Positions 22,655 to 35,230 of a DNA stretch of 64,000 nt are shown in pieces. The first letter of the stretch is position 1; each line of letters opens with the position of its first letter. The notes under the pieces are model-generated. The model ran no database searches and had not been told where the DNA came from. It saw only the letters and a program-made list of their open reading frames with translations. The translations under genes were made by a program, and so were the position numbers. Source of the stretch: Sternotherus odoratus (taxonomy: Eukaryota; Chordata; Testudines; Kinosternidae); the NCBI GenBank assembly GCA_032164245.1, contig JAVMKO010000005.1, forward strand, positions 39,522,133-39,586,132, in the 5' to 3' direction.

Positions 22655-23236
22655 AGTCTAAAAGCCCGTGTACACGGGCCAACGGTAACGGCTCGCGGCC
22701 CCCCCACTCGCTCAGCTCTCTCCCCCCTCCCCTCTCCAAGGCCCCCCCGCTCGCTCAGCTGTCTCCCCCCTCCAAGGCCCCCCCTCCGCTCACTCAGCCC
22801 TCTCCCCACTCCAAGGGCCCCCCTCCACTCACTCACCCCTCTCCCCACTCCAAGGGCCCCCTCCACTCGCTCACCCCCCCTCCAAGGGCCCCTCCGCTCG
22901 CTCGGCCCCCTTCCCCCCCACTCGCTCAGCCCCCCCCCACTCCAAGAGCCCCCCCGCTCGCTCAGCCCGCAGTTCCCCCCACTCCAAGGGCTCCCCCCGC
23001 TCGCTTAGCCCCCCTCACCCTCACTCCAAGGGCCCCCTGCCTGCGCCTCCTCGCCCAGCCACCCTCCTGCCCGCTCTCCCCGAGCCTGTGATCCAGACCC
23101 TGCTTCCCTCTCGGCGGCACACGCGCGGTGGCCATGTTGTGATGCCGAACTACACCTCCCAGCATGCCGTTCATCTGGGCCGTCTCTACTGTGCATGATG
23201 GCTTCACACAAACTTCCCTAGCCTTTTATTATATAG
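22655..23236. repeat. Repeat with GC-rich minisatellite core
   Basis: Flanks read agcccgtgtacacgggc (itself a short palindrome) on the left and cttttattatataggatg on the right, which look like the ends of one dispersed element. Between about 22700 and 23040 lies a C-rich array of imperfect 35-40 bp units (ccccactccaagggcccc, then ctcgctcagc). ORFs here are artefacts of the array. It starts 445 bp downstream of the DOCK3 exon. The element class is unknown. Confidence 0.6.
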
Positions 23237-23594
23237 GATGAGTAATTTGGTTGGGACCAAGACTGAAAAAGAATAGTTTGTTGAAGTTATTGATTTATGT
23301 AGGAGAATGTTTTACAGTTAACCTTCTTTACCTTCTTTTTACTCTTGAAAGTAAATGCCATTTCCAGTACATTGCACCAATAGCATACAAAGTATATTGA
23401 TTTCTCTTTGAATGTATACATAGAGGGTTCAATCCTGCTGCCTTACTCATGGGAATAAACCAGTTGAAGTCACTGCTGCTAATTACATGTATAAAGGATG
23501 TTTCCTATTGTACAGAAAAAGCAAGCAACTGTAAATTATTTGTTTGTAATATCATTGAGGCATACTTTTGCCAGCATAAAACATGAGAGCACAT

Positions 23595-24736
23595 TGTGAC
23601 GGGTTGGGATCACAGAAACCCCTTAGGAGCTGCCACCCGAAGTGCCAAGACTACTCCTGCCTCCGTTTTCCTGCCCCAACAGCTTAGGATCTCAGTATCC
23701 TGCCAGGTCTGAGCCACGTCCCCTAACAGCTGTGGGCTTTCCTGGAAACAGGCAGGAGGTATTCTTACCTCTGGCACTCAGATGCTCAAATCCCAGTGGG
23801 GTCAAACCCTGAATAAAATTTGTTTTGCCCTGTATAAAGTTTATACAGGGCAAACTCATAGATTGTTCGCCCTCTATAACAATGATAGAGATATGCACAG
23901 CTGTTTGCCCCCCCAGGTACCAACACATACTCCAGGTTAATTAATAAGTAAAAAGTAATTTTAATAAAGATAGGATATAGGATTTAAGTGGTTCAAAGTA
24001 GTAACAGACAGAATAAAGTGAATTACCAAACAAAATAAACAAAACACGCAAATCTAACACTATTACAGCAAAAAGCCTCACCCTCAGTGAATTCCTTCTT
24101 TCAGGCTAAACTCTGTTAGCCTGGGTCCAGTGCTCACTTGCCCCTCTTCCCCCCCTCCTCCCCCCCCCGCAGTCACAGTCCTCTGTTCCAGTTTCTTCCA
24201 GGAATCCTTGGGGGGTGGAGGGCTGTTGTTTGAGCCAGCTGAGAACAAAAATGAAGAGGTCTCTTCCACGTTTATATAGACTTCCTCCTGTGGGTGGAGA
24301 GCCCCTTCTCCTTCTTCTGCAGAGTCCACATGGACTCTCAGAGCACATGGTTCAGTTCCCGGTTTGAATCAGACTCCGCTCATTACCAGTCAGGTTGCAT
24401 TCCTGAGGAAGCTCGGGTGTGGATGGGTGTCTACAAAATTCATTGTTTGCTTGATTGGTTCTCAATTGGGCTTAAATGAGAATAGTCTTCTCCCAGAGAG
24501 CTGCTCAGCTGCTTTCCAAAGTCCACATACAACCAGCCAAGCACATAGCCAATATTCATAACTTTGAATACAGAACAGACACATACACACAAATAGGATG
24601 AACAGATCCAGTGGATCATTATCTTCACAGAGATATGTTACATGGCATATGTAGCAAAACCATATTCCAGTAATATCATACATATATTTACAGGCACACC
24701 TCCCCCCCTTAAAGCCTTATGGGGTACACTGTCACA
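23595..24736. mobile_element. Solo LTR, 1.14 kb
   Basis: Begins tgtgacgggttgg and ends gtacactgtcaca, with TG...CA ends and a TGTGAC/GTCACA inverted terminus. Flanking pentamers are cacat (23590-23594) and cacgt (24737-24741), a 5-bp target duplication with one CpG-type change. No coding region is attached. It holds an AATAAA-containing AT-rich stretch near 23960. Confidence 0.65.
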
Positions 24737-25640
24737 CACGTTTCACTAAAACCTCTGAGATGGAATTATCTATCCTTAATCCAAAAAAATCTTCAAAAAA
24801 ATTAATCCAGGTCCCAGATCCATAGTTATGAATCTGAGTTGCAGATCCGTGGGATATGCAGTCTTTTGTTTTGTCTCTAACATCCGTGAATAGGAATGTT
24901 GTAATTTGTGAATGTTGCATCACACCAAAGAACAATTAAGATTTTTTTTAAAATATGGATTGAAGTGCATTAAAATTTACTTAGTGAGTAGTTTAACATA
25001 TTTTATCAATATACCATCTTAGCCATAGACTACTTTGCATACTACAGTAAATATGATTTTTAAATTGATACCTCTAAAAACAAATAAAATATTAAAAACA
25101 CAAATTAAAAACACAAGATTACCCTTCCCCCAAATCAATTATGCCTTTAAAATTGTCATTCCTATTTTTTTTTAAATCTTATTTTCATACAGTGTTTTAG
25201 GAGCACAATATTTCATTTTGGTTAAAAGTGGCCCCTCTCACACATATTATTTCTTATGTTTATGACCAACCAGGCAAATAAGGTAAGTCTGTATAAATGA
25301 AATGTTTTCATTGCATACTAAGTATATTGATTTCTGAGCTGATGTGGTAAAAGGCATCTATGCCAAAAATGGAGGTAACTATTTATTTCTCAGGTGGCAG
25401 TATAGGTTACAAGACTATAAATTGTGTTAAGTCTGCAGCCTGGCCAAATCTACATGGACAGATATGATGGTCTCTCAAAACCAGCATAACTCCCTACCTT
25501 CCAAATAGGCCCTTTGCATAGTTTGAAACAGACACATCTAAAGACATTCCTTAACATACTATTTAAAATACTCAAAATATTTCTTGTAACTGTAGATATT
25601 TTTGTTGCAAAGTCAAGGGGACATTTGTTATATGAACAAC
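24737..25640. other. Intron, nothing recognised
   Basis: AT-rich sequence, no gene or repeat end recognised. Confidence 0.5.
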
Positions 25641-26640
25641 TGCCACATCCAATTATTTACAGTTATAGGCTGCTCTGAGCTTAATTAAGGTTTTCTCACT
25701 TTTGCCTACAGTGCTAAAAAAGACAAATTCCAAGAAGCCCAAGGAATAGAGGGAATAGGGAACTTGCAAAAGCCAGGGGAATATCAGAGGGTATACCTTG
25801 CTGAGCTTTTCCTCCACAGACAACCATGGCAGGCGCTGTCCATTGATATGTTGCATACAGAGCCAATAAATATTAAGGCATTTGGCTTTGTTGAAATAGC
25901 GTATTCCACTACCTCTGTCCTGAGTAAAGCAGGTAGGATGTAACTTAGGAGGCTGAGCATTCTTCTTAAAAATTTGTTTTATACACCATGTAATTCACTA
26001 TGATTCTTCCAGCCCCAAATTTCTGCATTATACCATATTTGAGAACACACTTTAGCTTTAAACTCTAAGTGCCTGAAGGATTGGATTGCCCTTGTAAATG
26101 TGAGTGAATTTGCTTGCATAGAACCTTAGGCTTTCTTCTTTACCCCCTCTATATGTTTATCCTATTGGCCATTATGTGTAAAACTGATATCTAAATGGGG
26201 GGAAACCTAACCTGTTCAATATAATGGCCATCAATCATCCATTTATACAAGTCTTGGTCTGTGGCCAGAGAAAATTACTTTAGTTTTCGAATAGCTTATG
26301 GTCAGGTTCTCCTGCTTGCAAAAATAGCTATAGTGCTTTAACATATGCTTTAAGCTCAGCAGGGTTTGGTACCATAGAACCATGTTGTCTGCATAAAGAA
26401 ATACCAACACAAATCAGTTCAGAATTTTGGGAGGGAAATGTTCCACTCTTCTAAAGGTGCCACAACCTCATTAATGTAAAAATTAAGAAGAAAATGGGCC
26501 AATAAGCAGCTGTTCGATGCCTTTTATGATGGATAAGTAAGTTAGCTTATCTCTCCACCCACTCCTAACCTTGGTCTCTGTTTGTCTATGAAGGGCTTTC
26601 AAGATAAAGAAGCCTAGGGTCTATGCTAGCCTTCGTAAGT
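25640..26640 (-). mobile_element. Decayed LINE reverse-transcriptase remnant
   Basis: The minus strand near 26395-26270 translates to FLYADNMVLWYQTLL followed by KTKVIFSGH. This is the layout of the YADD motif and the following KT(K)V..S segment of non-LTR reverse transcriptases. Further left, peptides such as SFRHLEFKAKVCSQIWYNAE-like stretches persist in mixed frames. The family is not CR1-like in wording and was not assigned. Confidence 0.55.
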
Positions 26641-27299
26641 TTCTCCCAGAGATGATCTGTCAGTAGCTGATTTCATGTTGACAAAGGGCTGCATAAAATA
26701 TTTCCCGGGAAAAGGCTTTGAAGTCGAATAAAATACTCTTGTCAGATGGCTGAGATAAATCTTAATGATCTTAGCTGACAGAAAGTGGCTAGTCCAAAAC
26801 TAGATGGCTCTTGGGCTAAAAGGCAAAATAACGTACATATTTATCATTTCGTGAATGTTTCAGTGCACATCTTTGTAGACCAGATTCTTGAATACTGCAA
26901 GTGCTATATAAGGTTATTAGGCCATTAACACTATTGACTTAAAGGAAAAAGTTGCTTACTGGAATTTCTCTGCTCAAATGTAGATCATTTTTCCTGAGTG
27001 GCATATATTAACGATGGTACCTGTCTTAAGAGTCTTTGTTCTGTGCAACTAAACTCTCAAAATAATCCAAACACCCTTCCCAGACCTGGGAGTTCTGTGA
27101 AGAGCTCTATGTGGCTCAAAAGCTTGTCTTTTTCACTAACAGAAATTGGTCCATTAAAATGTATTATCTGTCCCACCTTGTCTCTCTACTATCCTGAGAC
27201 CTGCATGGCCACAGAATCGCTTCAAACAAGCAGTGGCTTGTAATTAAAAGTTAATACCCCAGTTCCATGTTATATACCTACCTCTCTTCAAAGGCCAGT

Positions 27300-29220
27300 G
27301 TCCCTGCCAGCAGGTATATGCGATCTTGGGGAGCAATTACCACACAGGTGGGGTGCAAAATAAACTTTATTAAGAAAATGCAAAAACAGGGAAAATTCTA
27401 TAGTGAGGGGTATGGGGTTTGTTAAAGTAGACAATTGGGGAGGGGTTTCTTTTAGTAAATGGGATAGGGGGTTTCAATAGTGGGGTACAATACAGTGGGG
27501 TACAATACAGTTGGTAACCAATTAACACTGAAGTATAAATGTAACAGGTAGGTAACAATTTCTATGTAAATAAAGAGTGTGTCACAGCAGCATGTAACCG
27601 ACTAACAGTATGGGTAAAATGTGTTAAATAACCAACAATTTTAGGTAAAAATGTGTCTGTGGTGTAAATGTAAAATGTGAGGTGTGTTAGAGAGAAAAGG
27701 GGTAACCAATGGGGTTTTATGCTAGAAAGAGAGAGAGAAGACAGGCTGTAAGTTGAAACAGCAGAGAGGAAGAGAGAGAGAGAGAGAGAGAGAGAGAAAG
27801 TGGTAGAGAAGTAAGGTTGGGGGATGGGGGAAGAGGCGCACGTGGTGGAGGAGATTTAAACTCAGGGAGACACAGAACAGACAGGCTGCAAGTTTAAACA
27901 GCAGAGAGGCAATTATACAAAACACAGCAAAATCTTATCTATGATTTAACTTAACCAAAACTACACAAATTAGCAAGTAACAAAACACAATGCAACAATT
28001 CTTTAAGGCTAACTTACAGGGTACAATGCAAGCAATTTCCTAAACCTAACTTAACTACAGCTATGCAAAATGAAATTACAACTTATCTAGACTAAAAGAC
28101 AGAATCTAACCTAATGGGTGCACCTTATACTAGGGGTAGTTTCAGAGGGCAGAGTGGTGTGTGCCCAGGATACAGCTCCAAGGGGGGAGGGGGATTTAAC
28201 TAGTGGTGGATGCAAGCTGGCAGCCCAGGATACAGTCCAGGAAGGCACAGGCTTATTTCTAGCAGCAAAGGCGCTGCAAAGCAAGAAACAGATTACAGAT
28301 ACAGACCAAGGAGTTTGAGAGGTTTTAAGACACAGACCAAGGTTTAGTTTGAGTCTGTGTGCTGGGGAAACAGAGCCAGCAGCTAAAGTAATAAAAGTAT
28401 AGAAAGTTTCACAGAGGGATTCTTACCAGTCCCCAAGGCAGCAGCAAAGGCAGAAGCCGCAACAACATCAGAAGAAGCAAGGAGGGCTCGGTACGGTCTT
28501 GATAATCAGGAGGTCTCTCAGGCAGCAATTCGTTCTTCGTGGGGGGGGGGAGGTTTAAAAAGGGGGGTACGCTCAAAAATAAAACGAGAGCGGAGAAAGG
28601 ACCCCCCAGAACCCCTGGCTGATCAGACCAGGTAGCAATGCAGGAACCTTTCTGATGTTTGTTTCAAAAATGCCTGTTCTTAAAGGCAAACTCAGGCAGT
28701 TTCCCCGCCAGTAATCCTGATAGGCTCCTTCTGTCACAGGGGAGGAGCTACAGGGAAAAACTGCAGGTGAGCATAGAGACATGCCTGGGCAGAGTCCTGG
28801 ATCATAGGCGTGAGTTCCCACCTCATGACTCAAAAGCACATGAGGCCTATGACTCATGCCCAGGATCTCAAAAACACATTAGGTCTTACAGCTTTGGACA
28901 TTGCCTACCCTACACCGAGCCCAGGTTTAACAAGGTGATAATAACAGGACCAACCCTTTGAACAGGGCAGTCGTCCCACTTAGCACCCAGCACAAGTGGC
29001 CATCCCTTTGAGAAGGGCAATGGCTCTTGGTAAACAACTTAAGGGGCCCTCCCTTTGAGAAGGGCAGTGGCCCTGGTAAACAACTTAACAGCCAGGGAGG
29101 GGCGGCCACAGGAGGAGAACAAAAACAAAATGGAGTAAGGGGACAGCTGTAAGAAACAAAATGGAATAGGGGGAAAGCTGTAACAGACAGCCAGGTGAAA
29201 CAAATGGGCCCTTTTGCAAC
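27300..29220. mobile_element. LTR-like retroelement remnant, boundaries uncertain
   Basis: A long non-coding block with gcaaaataaactttattaag near 27356, a purine-rich (GA)n stretch at about 27770-27800, and a primer-like repeated phrase (cccaggatacag at 28157 and 28226). Towards the right, three imperfect units carry ccctttgagaagggcagtgg (about 28960, 29005 and 29050), followed by aaacaaaatgga twice. I see no gag/pol ORF. The class call is tentative. Confidence 0.4.
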
Positions 29221-29394
29221 GTCTTGAAAGTTGACTAGTCTAATCTGTTTTGTATGACAGATGCTGGGAATTCTAGAGTTATATCAGCTTGCCCCTATTT
29301 CTTAAGGCAAGGAGGATCTAGTATCAGTAAATCTGCTGATCACAATTGTCAGTGTATTGCCGGAAGAGACATAGGCACAGGGTTTCTAATCTGC

Positions 29395-29690
29395 TGGTGG
29401 GGGGAGGGGAGTAGGTGCTCCTCTCTGGCCCCAGCCCCACTCTATCCCTTCCCCAATGCCCCACCTCTTCCTCACCCCAGTTCTTCTCCTTCCGCCCAGC
29501 ATGCTGCACCCTCACTCCTTCCCCACCCCAGCTCCTTCAGAAGCAACAGAACAGCTGATCTGTGGCAGGCGCTGGGAGGGAAGGGAAGGTGCTGATTGGC
29601 TGGGCTGGGCAGGAGGCACTGGAAGAAGGGGGAGGCGTCAATGGGAGGCTGCTAGTGGGTGCTAAGCACCCACCATAGTTCTTATAGACT
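29395..29690. mobile_element. GC-rich MITE-like repeat
   Basis: A C-rich then G-rich block framed by ggtgggggga and gctaagcacccacc, giving ORFs on both strands with no family resemblance. It stands out sharply from the AT-rich flank. Target duplication is not resolved. Confidence 0.4.
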
Positions 29691-30960
29691 TTCATGTTCC
29701 CAAATCTAGTACAAATCCTCATTGCTTAGGATTTGCCAGTTTATTTCTGTTTTATTTCTGGAACTTTTCCAGGAATGAAGACAGATAAAGAAAATAGACT
29801 TTATACTCTGTTAACCTAATTTGATGGTTTGAATCCTGGATTAACAAGGACAGTACATATCAGTTGCTTTATCCACACTTAACATAACAACACAGATTAA
29901 GTGTGTGTATTCAGAGATCTGTAAAACTGTAGAATCCCATTTTGGGGGTCATCCAGAAATTTTCTTTGGCTGACCACTGAATGTGTTTGTGTCCTTTAAA
30001 CACTGATAGCTATCAATTATTGGAAAGATAGTCACTGGCAGGTTTTAGTTGTTCTTGAAAACATTCCTCAATAAGCATTGCACTATCAATATATATTGAA
30101 GTATTCCAAAAGCTATTTCAAATTATTATTATTATATTTAAAAGTGGGATTTCTTCTCTGTTGGAGTTTTGCAGACACTTATGTAAACACTTTTTCAGGA
30201 CCTTTCAAAAGAAATTGTTTGAGATTAATTGAAGATTTTAACCAGTAAAGATTTCAATCATTAGTATGATCAGTCATGAAAAATCAGCTGTCTGTTTTAT
30301 GGGAGAAAACCAGCCCAGGGCATTTTGTTGAATTTTCTGGATTTTCCCCCGTTTATTTTATTTTACTTTCTATTACTGAAGAATTCAATGTTATGTACAT
30401 GCATATTTATACAAATGTGTTAAACAAAACCTGTAGTCTTTTGCTAGCAAATGTTGACAGATATGCAATTGGATATTACTACCATAGGTATGTCAAAATG
30501 TGCAGTGAGAAATGAAGCCTTTTTATCAAAATATAGTAAAGTGTGTATATAACAACTTTACAAAGAGCCACAAAACTTAAAAAAGTAATTGCAGTAAATT
30601 TAAAGGAAAATTTGGAATTACAGCTGAAACTACTGTTCCAGTCTCAGTGGAAATCTGATTTGATTTAATTAATAAAGAAATGGAACTACAGAAGGAAAAC
30701 ATCAAAAAATGAGAGAAACTATGAAACTTTTCCATTACTTAGCCAACATGAATGATCCCACATAAAAAAAGGTCATTTGAGCTCAGAACAAGAAGATGCT
30801 GAAACATGACCGATGGAACACATTTCATCATCCTTGCTGTATTCTGTTCTGATATTTAAAATTAAAAGTTCAACTTTTTTCACAAATTTTTGCTTGTGAA
30901 GGAGATTGTCACATTTTGTTGGGAGGAAATTGTGGCAGTCACAGGAGAAAGAACAGGAGA
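29691..30960. other. Intron, nothing recognised
   Basis: AT-rich intron without recognisable features. Confidence 0.5.
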
Positions 30961-30969
30961 ATTATTTTT

Positions 30970-32387
30970 TTCTTCTTCGAGTGATTGCTCGTGTATTCCA
31001 CAATAGGTGTGTGTGCTTGCCGTGTGCACTGGAGCTGGACATTTTCCCCTAGCAGTACCCTGCAACCCCTGAAGTGGCACCTCCATGGCATGATATAAGG
31101 GGAGCTGCACACTCCCCCCACCCTCAGTTCCTTCTTGTTGCCAGTGAAGGTGCACTGGAACTACTCTGCTCCAGCTTTGCTGTAACTCGTCCACAGAACT
31201 GCTTGTTCGTTCGTGTTAGTACCTGTAGTTAATAAGCCATTCAGTTAGTTAGAGCGCCCGGGCCAGGGCATGCCCCATGCCCTGGGTTTTAAGTCGTGTA
31301 GTACTTGTAGGTGATCTATGTCAAGGAGTGACCCATATGCAGACTGTTTATGTTGAAACCCATATCAGCAATCATTGCAAGATTTGCAAGTTGTTCAGAC
31401 CTCGGACTAAGAGAAAGAGACATTAGGCTCCAGGCCATTCACAGCGGCACCAAGATAAACCTGGAGCAGAGGCTAGACCCATGTGGGGCAGCCCTCGATC
31501 TCCAGTTTCTAGAGTGGAGTAGCCCAGCTGCTTCGGACCAGGCCTTCCCGGATGGCCGAATGCCCTCCATGCCAGACGCCCTGCAGGCAGCCCGGGATGT
31601 CATGTATATGCCGGTATCCCAGTACCGGTCTCGGTCCAGGGAACGTTCCCGACACCATTCACTGTACAGCAACCATTCAGGGCAACATCCACATGGATCG
31701 CCCTCAACTTCCACCAGACTGTTTGGTTGAGTGTCATCTGACCAAGACTCTCTGCACCGTTCCACTTCAAGGAGTGAGTACTGATGGGACTGAGGCAGAC
31801 ATCACCAGAGGTCCTCTTCTCAGAGGGGTTACCGCAGCTGATCACGGCACGGGCGTCAACGCCGTTCCCACTCTGATTCCCATTCCAAGATCCCGCCAAG
31901 GCATCACCTCCACAGCATCGGGCGTCGATTGCCAGCGTCTCGCCATTACGGGTCTGCCTGTTGGAGCTGGTCATGGAGCAGCTGCCACTGATGGTACCAG
32001 TTCTCCACGTAAGAATCGCGGTCCCTTGGGCAGAGTCGCTCCTAGCACCGCCGTTCCTCCTGGTCCCAGAACAGCGACAAGTCGTTCATCAGCCCGGCTT
32101 CCATTCGTAGTCGTCCTTACCTGGGCCAGGTCAGCCAGGCTGAACAACCGGGCTTGCCAGTGCCGCAGCCAGTGCAGTAGTATCAGGACCCATGGCTGGC
32201 CCAATGGTACTCAATGGGGTCTTGCTCGGTAGCTGGAGCCTCAGATGCACCTTCAGTGTTGGCGGATACCCAGAGTACCTTACTGGCCTCCTTGCCCTCC
32301 CTGGATGAGGTGATAACAGCTCCACCCTCCTCTGTCCCGCAGGAGGACTTTAGGGCCCACCAAGAACTTTTTAAAAGGGTGACATCG
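30970..32387 (+). mobile_element. DIRS-type retrotransposon, 5' fragment
   Basis: Begins ttcttcgagtgattgctcgt, matching the left terminus of the DIRS element at 61482. A leader of similar layout follows (cctgaagtggcacc against ctagagtggcgcc), then a badly frameshifted gag-like region to 32387. Gag-type pieces such as the repeated ggtaccag/ggtccc proline-serine-rich stretch are visible. It is cut off by a Penelope-like fragment at 32388. The reverse transcriptase and recombinase are absent. It is older than the 61.5-kb copy. Confidence 0.75.
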
Positions 32388-32475
32388 CAATGAAGTGGGT
32401 ATTAGCCCACGAAAGCTTATGCTTCAATACTTTAGTTAGTCTTTAAGGTGCCACAGGACTCTTTGTTACCTCTGC
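32388..32475 (+). mobile_element. Penelope-like 3' terminal fragment
   Basis: Carries atgaagtgggtattagccca, cgaaagcttatgcttc and gtctttaaggtgccac. The same module occurs at 43327-43425. It interrupts or truncates the DIRS 5' fragment. Confidence 0.75.
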
Positions 32476-32932
32476 TTACATTAGAGATTTCCTGCAGTTA
32501 GCAAGGTGATTATGTTTTAAAGACATTTTTGCATGTAAATGTCTTTGCAGCTCAAATAAATTTTGTTGAAAAATATTTGGAAAACTTGATCCATATGGAA
32601 AGTGCTTTGTAGCAAGAAAATATCCTTTCTTGGATGTTCATTGTTCATTTGATTTTTTTCTGTGCCTGACTTGTGAACATGCAGGTGATTGGACACAAGG
32701 CAGGAAAATGAATGCAAGGACAGATCACAGAGGAAAATTGAGGAGGGGAATATGATGGAGGGGGCGGGAATTCAGAGGGTAGAGTTAAGACTGTAATGGA
32801 TGGCAGTTCCCCATCTCAGGGGTATGGAGGGAGTAAGTACAGCCAATATCTTAGCAGCCAGTAAATGTTAGTGTTACTTAAGGATTGACTTTTCAATCTG
32901 ATATTCTCTCTGTCACACACCCTAGCACAGGG

Positions 32933-33388
32933 GTGGGCAAACTATGGCTCTTGGGCTGTATCCAGCTCGCAAGACTGTCCTGCCTGGCCCTTTAGCTCCC
33001 TCCTCTGGCCCCTCCTCTGCCTTCAGGGACAAGGACATGGAGTGGTTGGATGGGGTGGAGGTTCTGGAAGGGTGGTCAGGGGATGGGGAACGGGGTGTTG
33101 GATAGGGTGTGGGAGTCCCGGGGGTCTGTCAGGAGGTGTGTTGGGGGGGGGGGGGATGGATAGGTGTTGGGGCATTCAGGGGACCAGGGAGTAAGGGGGG
33201 TTGTGTAGGAGGTGGGGTGCTGGGGTGGCAGTTAGGGTGGGGGAATCTCAGGAGAGGCGGTCAGGGGACAAGGAGCTGGGGGGGGGGTGTTGGATGTACC
33301 GGGAATTCTGAGGGGGGCAATCGGGGGGGGGGGGAGTGGGAGGGGGTCGGATAGAGGGCAGGGCCAAGCTGTTTGGGGAGGCACAGTC
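32933..33388. mobile_element. hAT-type MITE, left half
   Basis: Starts caggggtgggcaaactatgg, the same terminus as the complete copy at 51414-52176, and continues into a G-rich interior. It ends gggcagggccaagctgtttg, ggggaggcacag without the closing terminus. The rest of this family (starting from the same ggcagggccaggctgtttgg phrase) is seen at 43909-44083. Its end lies about 65 bp before a DOCK3 exon. Confidence 0.7.
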
Positions 33389-33453
33389 AGATTATTTCAG
33401 TATAAAGAAATGCAATGCCACAATTTAATACAGTATATTTTGTCCTGTTTTAG

Positions 33454-33494
33454 GCTGGTACAGAGGAGTTTCCATTAAGAAGCCAAATGTAAAG
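33454..33494 (+). CDS. DOCK3: DOCK3 coding exon, SH3 part 2
   Basis: A 41-bp microexon-like exon between acceptor ttttgtcctgttttag and donor aaag|gtaagt. It completes the Gly codon split from the exon at 22127-22210 and adds WYRGVSIKKPNVK, leaving in phase 0. The tryptophan and YRG belong to the conserved SH3 core that packs the ligand groove. Such a short exon in an intron span of over 32 kb depends on strong splice sites, and both fit consensus. A G-rich MITE ends about 65 bp upstream. Confidence 0.92.
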
Positions 33495-33499
33495 GTAAG

Positions 33500-35000
33500 T
33501 GTAAAATCCAGTCTCTATTTTTAACAATTATTTGAGAATGAAGACTTTCCACCTTGCTGTTGCAGCCCTTACCCATATTCTCCATCACTCTTAAGACTCC
33601 ACTTCCCTTTACAATTATTTTGACATACATAATTGTACTGAATTCTCTTCTGAATTGATAAACATTGCTTCTTAGTCATCCCAAAGTTCAAAGCCCAAAG
33701 TTCAAAGACCACCTGCAGACATGTAGGCTGTATCCATTCTGACTTTTTTTTCCAAGAAGGCCAAATGCCTAAAAAAGCCTGTACAATTCTCAATTCAGGA
33801 TTTTTTAAACAAATTTGAATAATTCATTTTTTCAAAATATAAATAAGAGAATTTTTTAAATAAAGCTAATTGGGGGAGAATATTTTTAATGTTTTATATT
33901 TTACAGATTTTATAGTCTAATCAAGGAAATTTTGCACTAGGAAGGCTCTTTATTCTGGCTGTGAATTTTTGTGTGCGTTCATGTATGCTTAAGTATACAA
34001 AGACAAGCTATTTCCAACATTTAACTGGCTTTAGTTTAAAATACAGTAATTTTCAATGTAATTTGTAAAAATATATTAACACTAGCATCTAATGAATTTT
34101 TTCTTTTTTCAAAAATATAATCTACATAATGTTCAATTATATTTTTCTTCTAATAAAACTTCCCTAAATTGTTGAGCATTTCATTCATTTGTGCATTTAT
34201 TGTTACATTGTACACTGCATAAATCTGTGTTCACAGTTCTGACACAAGCGCCTTTCAAACCTACCAGTTTCCTAGGTAACCAACACAGTGCCTCAGAAAC
34301 AGACTGCATAAAGTGCAAGTAAATCAGATGAAGTGTCATTTCCACCTTTCCAGTATTTCTGTATGGTTAAAATGTGTGTTCACTATTGACTTTCTTGGTG
34401 AAGTCACTCTTGTGAAAACCTATAGAAGAATCTGCTTCAAATTTTGCATTTCAATGGAAAGGAATTTTTCCTCTATTTTTTTCCTTGAAAATTCTTCATT
34501 TTAGTACGTCCATGATTTTTTAGAATTGTTGAATTAGTTTATTGCTTAGCTCCTGTGTATATTTCCTGTTTGCTAACTTTTGATCTCTGTGTGGATGGGT
34601 TGTATATTTTCTTGTTGCTGAGCAACTGTGTATTTTGAATCTTGGCTTCTTTTCTAGGGATACTGTGAAAAATAGGGGAAAGTAGCCATTTTTTTGGTCT
34701 GACTGTATTTTAAATTGTGCATAAACAACTAATTGTAAACAAAGCTGGTAGCTGTGCCTGTCATTAAAGATGCAATACTTTTCATTATGAGACCTTGTTT
34801 TCAATTACTTATTATTTTGCCAAACATAAACTGTGCAGGCTCAAATATCACGTCAGTTGTTTCTCTTGGATTTAATGTTTTTGGAAAGTTTCAGCTAAAA
34901 TGTTTCAGACATTTCTTACAACAAGGTGCGGGGGGGGGGGGGGGAGGATTACATTGTTTTGCTCACATTAAAAAAATTCTCAATTCTTTCTTTGAGATAC
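33500..35000. other. Intron, nothing recognised
   Basis: AT-rich intron with a G homopolymer run at about 34931-34946. No gene or repeat terminus is recognised. Confidence 0.5.
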
Positions 35001-35008
35001 TCCTAGCA

Positions 35009-35230
35009 AAGGGATTCTCAAACTTTTGTACTAGAGACTCCTTTCATATAGCAAGCCTCTGAATGTGACCCTCCCCTTATAAATTAAAAACACTTTAAAA
35101 TATATTTAACACTGTATTAATTCTGGAGGCAAAGTGGGGTTTGGGGTAGAGGCTCACAGCTTGCGACCACCCTTCATGTAATAGACTCATGACCCCCTGT
35201 GGAGTCCTAACCGCCAGTTTCTGAACCCCT
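35009..35230. mobile_element. hAT-type MITE copy
   Basis: Aligns over its length with the element at 3582-3803: ggattctcaaacttttgtac, catatagcaagcctctgaat, aaagtggggtttggggta, then a closing terminus in which tttgagaa has decayed. The flanking target duplication is only weakly recognisable. Confidence 0.8.

Noticed and set aside
27769..27800. CRISPR-like or other regular array
   Set aside because: It is a simple (GA)n run. No spacer-repeat architecture exists anywhere in the window.
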